15,308 bases of DNA, taken from an uncultured beta proteobacterium. Its GTDB lineage: Bacteria; Pseudomonadota; Gammaproteobacteria; Burkholderiales; SG8-39. The DNA lies in assembly GCA_903868285.1 (NCBI GenBank), contig CAIPUP010000082.1, positions 1 through 15,308 on the forward strand, written 5' to 3'. A model generated the notes under the pieces. That model ran no database searches. It was not told the origin of the DNA and saw only the letters and a program-made list of their open reading frames with translations. The first letter of the stretch is position 1, and each line of letters starts with the position of its first letter. Positions 13,887-15,308 of the stretch are shown here, in pieces. Position numbers and translations under genes: made by a program.

Positions 13887-14684
13887 TCAACGCGTTTGGG
13901 TAGCAGTGCGGCTTGTGGCGCCGCCACGCCGGGTGATGACTTCCCAGGCCAGATCGACATAGGCTTGCGAGCCCTTGCAAGCGCGATCGAAATTCACCGC
14001 CGGTGCGCCATAGCTGGGCGCCTCAGCCAGGCGCACATTGCGCGGAATGACCGTGGTGTAGACCTTCTCGCCAAAGTGCGACTTGAGTTCATCCGATACC
14101 TGTTGCGACAGCGTATTGCGCGGATCGAACATGGTGCGCAGCAGGCCTTCGATTTCCAGTCGCGGATTGAGCTTCTCGCGCACACGCTTGATGGTGTTGA
14201 CCAAATCCGACAGGCCCTCCAGCGCGTAGTACTCGCATTGCATCGGAATCATCACCGCATCAGCAGCAGCCAGGGCGTTGACGGTGAGCATCGATAACGA
14301 CGGCGGACAATCCAGCAGGATGTAGTCGTAATCGGCGGCCACCTCGGCCAGCGCGGTCTTCAGCCGGGTTTCACGCTGCTCCAGTTCGACCATTTCCACC
14401 TCAGCACCCGCCAGATCACGATTGGCGGGCAACAGGTCATAACCACCAGCGGTCGAGCGCACTCGAACGCCTGCAGCTGGCTGCATGCCCAGCAATACCT
14501 GATAAACACTTTGCGTCAACGCTCGCTTGTCGATACCCGAACCCATGGTGGCATTGGCCTGCGGATCGAGATCAACCAGTAGCACACGCTTGTCAGCCAC
14601 TGCCAGACCAGCCGCCAGATTGACGGTGGTGGTGGTTTTACCGACACCACCTTTTTGGTTGGTGATGGCAAGAGTAATAGTCAT
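13887..14684 (-). CDS. parA: Chromosome-partitioning ATPase ParA
   Basis: 265 residues, typical for chromosomal ParA (Soj type) without an N-terminal DNA-binding extension. The deviant Walker A motif KGGVGKTTTT occupies residues 11-20 with the signature Lys11 and Lys16. A second motif, VLLVDLDPQANAT (34-46), and Walker B, YILLDCPPSL, follow. The protein dimerises on ATP, binds DNA non-specifically and drives movement of ParB-parS complexes. The C-terminus ends in a short basic tail (RRGGATSRTATQTR), plausible for DNA contact. It starts 17 bases after rsmG, so the three genes are very likely one transcript. The Shine-Dalgarno before the ATG at 14684 is weak, consistent with coupling to rsmG translation. 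All key residues are intact. Confidence 0.97.
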   Translation of the reverse strand: MTITLAITNQKGGVGKTTTTVNLAAGLAVADKRVLLVDLDPQANATMGSGIDKRALTQSVYQVLLGMQPAAGVRVRSTAGGYDLLPANRDLAGAEVEMVELEQRETRLKTALAEVAADYDYILLDCPPSLSMLTVNALAAADAVMIPMQCEYYALEGLSDLVNTIKRVREKLNPRLEIEGLLRTMFDPRNTLSQQVSDELKSHFGEKVYTTVIPRNVRLAEAPSYGAPAVNFDRACKGSQAYVDLAWEVITRRGGATSRTATQTR

Positions 14685-14701
14685 GGCTAGGGCATCCGCA
14701 T

Positions 14702-15308
14702 TTAAGTTTGAGGCGGTTCTTGAGGCGAAGCATCCGGCTGCAACAGAATTAGATGCCGCTCGGCATCGACACCCGGAACGTGTAATCGATGCGTGGCATA
14801 TACACGTATGTCTTTTGGCAAGGCATCGATCTCATCCTGCGGCAACACCCCCTTCATGGCGGCCAGTACTCCGCCAGAGGCCAGCAGGCTGCGCGTGGGT
14901 TGTACGAATTCGGTCAGACTGGAAAAAGCGCGACACAAGATCAGGTCGTAGGGCGCGACCGGACGATGTAATTCAATGCGCTCAGCGAACACCCGTACCT
15001 CGGTGTCAGATTGGTTCAGTTCCAGTTCAGTCACTGCCTGCTGCAGGAACGCGGCTTTTTTCTGATTACTGTCGAGCAGGCCGACCGACAAAAACGACGT
15101 TCCCATCAGTGACGGGCCGGCAATGGCCAGCGGAATCCCGGGCAGACCGCCACCGGTGCCGACATCGAGTACACGCCGCGTGGGCGTAATGGCAATTTGC
15201 TGCAAGCAAGGCAGCAAGGCCAGACTGTCCAGTAAATGCAGGGTAACCATTTGCGCCGGTTCGCGAATCGCCGTGAGGTTATGCACCTGGTTCCATTTAT
15301 GCAGCAAG
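14702..15308 (-). CDS. rsmG: 16S rRNA (guanine527-N7)-methyltransferase RsmG (GidB), partial at 5' end
   Basis: The first visible codons read LLHKWNQVHNLTAIREP, the conserved region near residue 30 of RsmG, so about 25-30 N-terminal residues lie outside the window; the TTG at 15307 is an internal Leu, not a start. About 202 residues are visible. The S-adenosylmethionine motif RRVLDVGTGGGLPGIPL is intact, followed by LLDSNQKKAAFL and the CRAFSSLTEF and AAMKGVLPQDEI motifs. The enzyme methylates G527 of 16S rRNA in the small subunit; loss gives low-level streptomycin resistance in several bacteria. Between PSL and LLD the protein is about six residues longer than E. coli RsmG as I recall it. 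It is usually preceded by mnmG (gidA), which is expected just beyond the right edge. Confidence 0.96.
   Translation of the reverse strand, partial: LLHKWNQVHNLTAIREPAQMVTLHLLDSLALLPCLQQIAITPTRRVLDVGTGGGLPGIPLAIAGPSLMGTSFLSVGLLDSNQKKAAFLQQAVTELELNQSDTEVRVFAERIELHRPVAPYDLILCRAFSSLTEFVQPTRSLLASGGVLAAMKGVLPQDEIDALPKDIRVYATHRLHVPGVDAERHLILLQPDASPQEPPQT

Noticed and set aside
14368..14375. GTTTCACG resembling half of a parS site inside parA
   Set aside because: Only one half matches the consensus palindrome; the other half is unrelated, so it is not a credible ParB site.

Overview
The window looks like the chromosome of a betaproteobacterium, most likely Burkholderiales. The evidence is three Bug-type (tripartite tricarboxylate transporter, TTT) receptor genes in 15 kb, a generally GC-rich sequence, and the conserved chromosomal order rsmG-parA-parB, which usually lies near the replication origin. 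No tRNA, rRNA, CRISPR array, insertion sequence or phage gene was seen. No gene-free stretch exceeds about 120 bases.

Left block (1-2836): a TTT receptor cut by the window edge and a MarR regulator form a leftward pair with a 4-base ATGA overlap. They diverge from a flavin-dependent aromatic hydroxylase of the HpaB family. The gap between them holds a perfect 21-bp palindrome that fills the spacer of a TTGACA/TATTTT promoter, a textbook MarR control site for the hydroxylase.

Copper block (2881-8673, all rightward): a DUF2946-type secreted protein, a TonB-dependent outer-membrane receptor, a PepSY-domain membrane protein, an SCO1/SenC lipoprotein and a PCu(A)C copper chaperone. The last two deliver copper to the CuA site of cytochrome oxidase, so the block reads as copper uptake across the outer membrane plus periplasmic delivery. 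The receptor's actual ligand is not proven by sequence.

Second catabolic block (8748-11795, rightward): a second TTT receptor, a metallo-beta-lactamase-fold hydrolase with an altered metal motif and a His-rich tail, and a fumarylacetoacetate-hydrolase-family enzyme with its metal ligands and catalytic His intact. It ends at a strong hairpin (11813-11842). With the hydroxylase on the left, this suggests uptake and breakdown of an aromatic or carboxylic acid, but no ring-cleavage dioxygenase and no flavin reductase lie in the window.

Right block (11866-15308, all leftward): rsmG (5' end cut), parA, parB, then a third TTT receptor directly behind parB.

Most notable: the operator-in-spacer arrangement; reciprocal Tyr/His changes at two substrate-contact positions of the HpaB-like enzyme; an in-frame 9-bp tandem repeat inside the receptor's signal peptide; and a metallo-hydrolase in which one usual zinc ligand is Asn.
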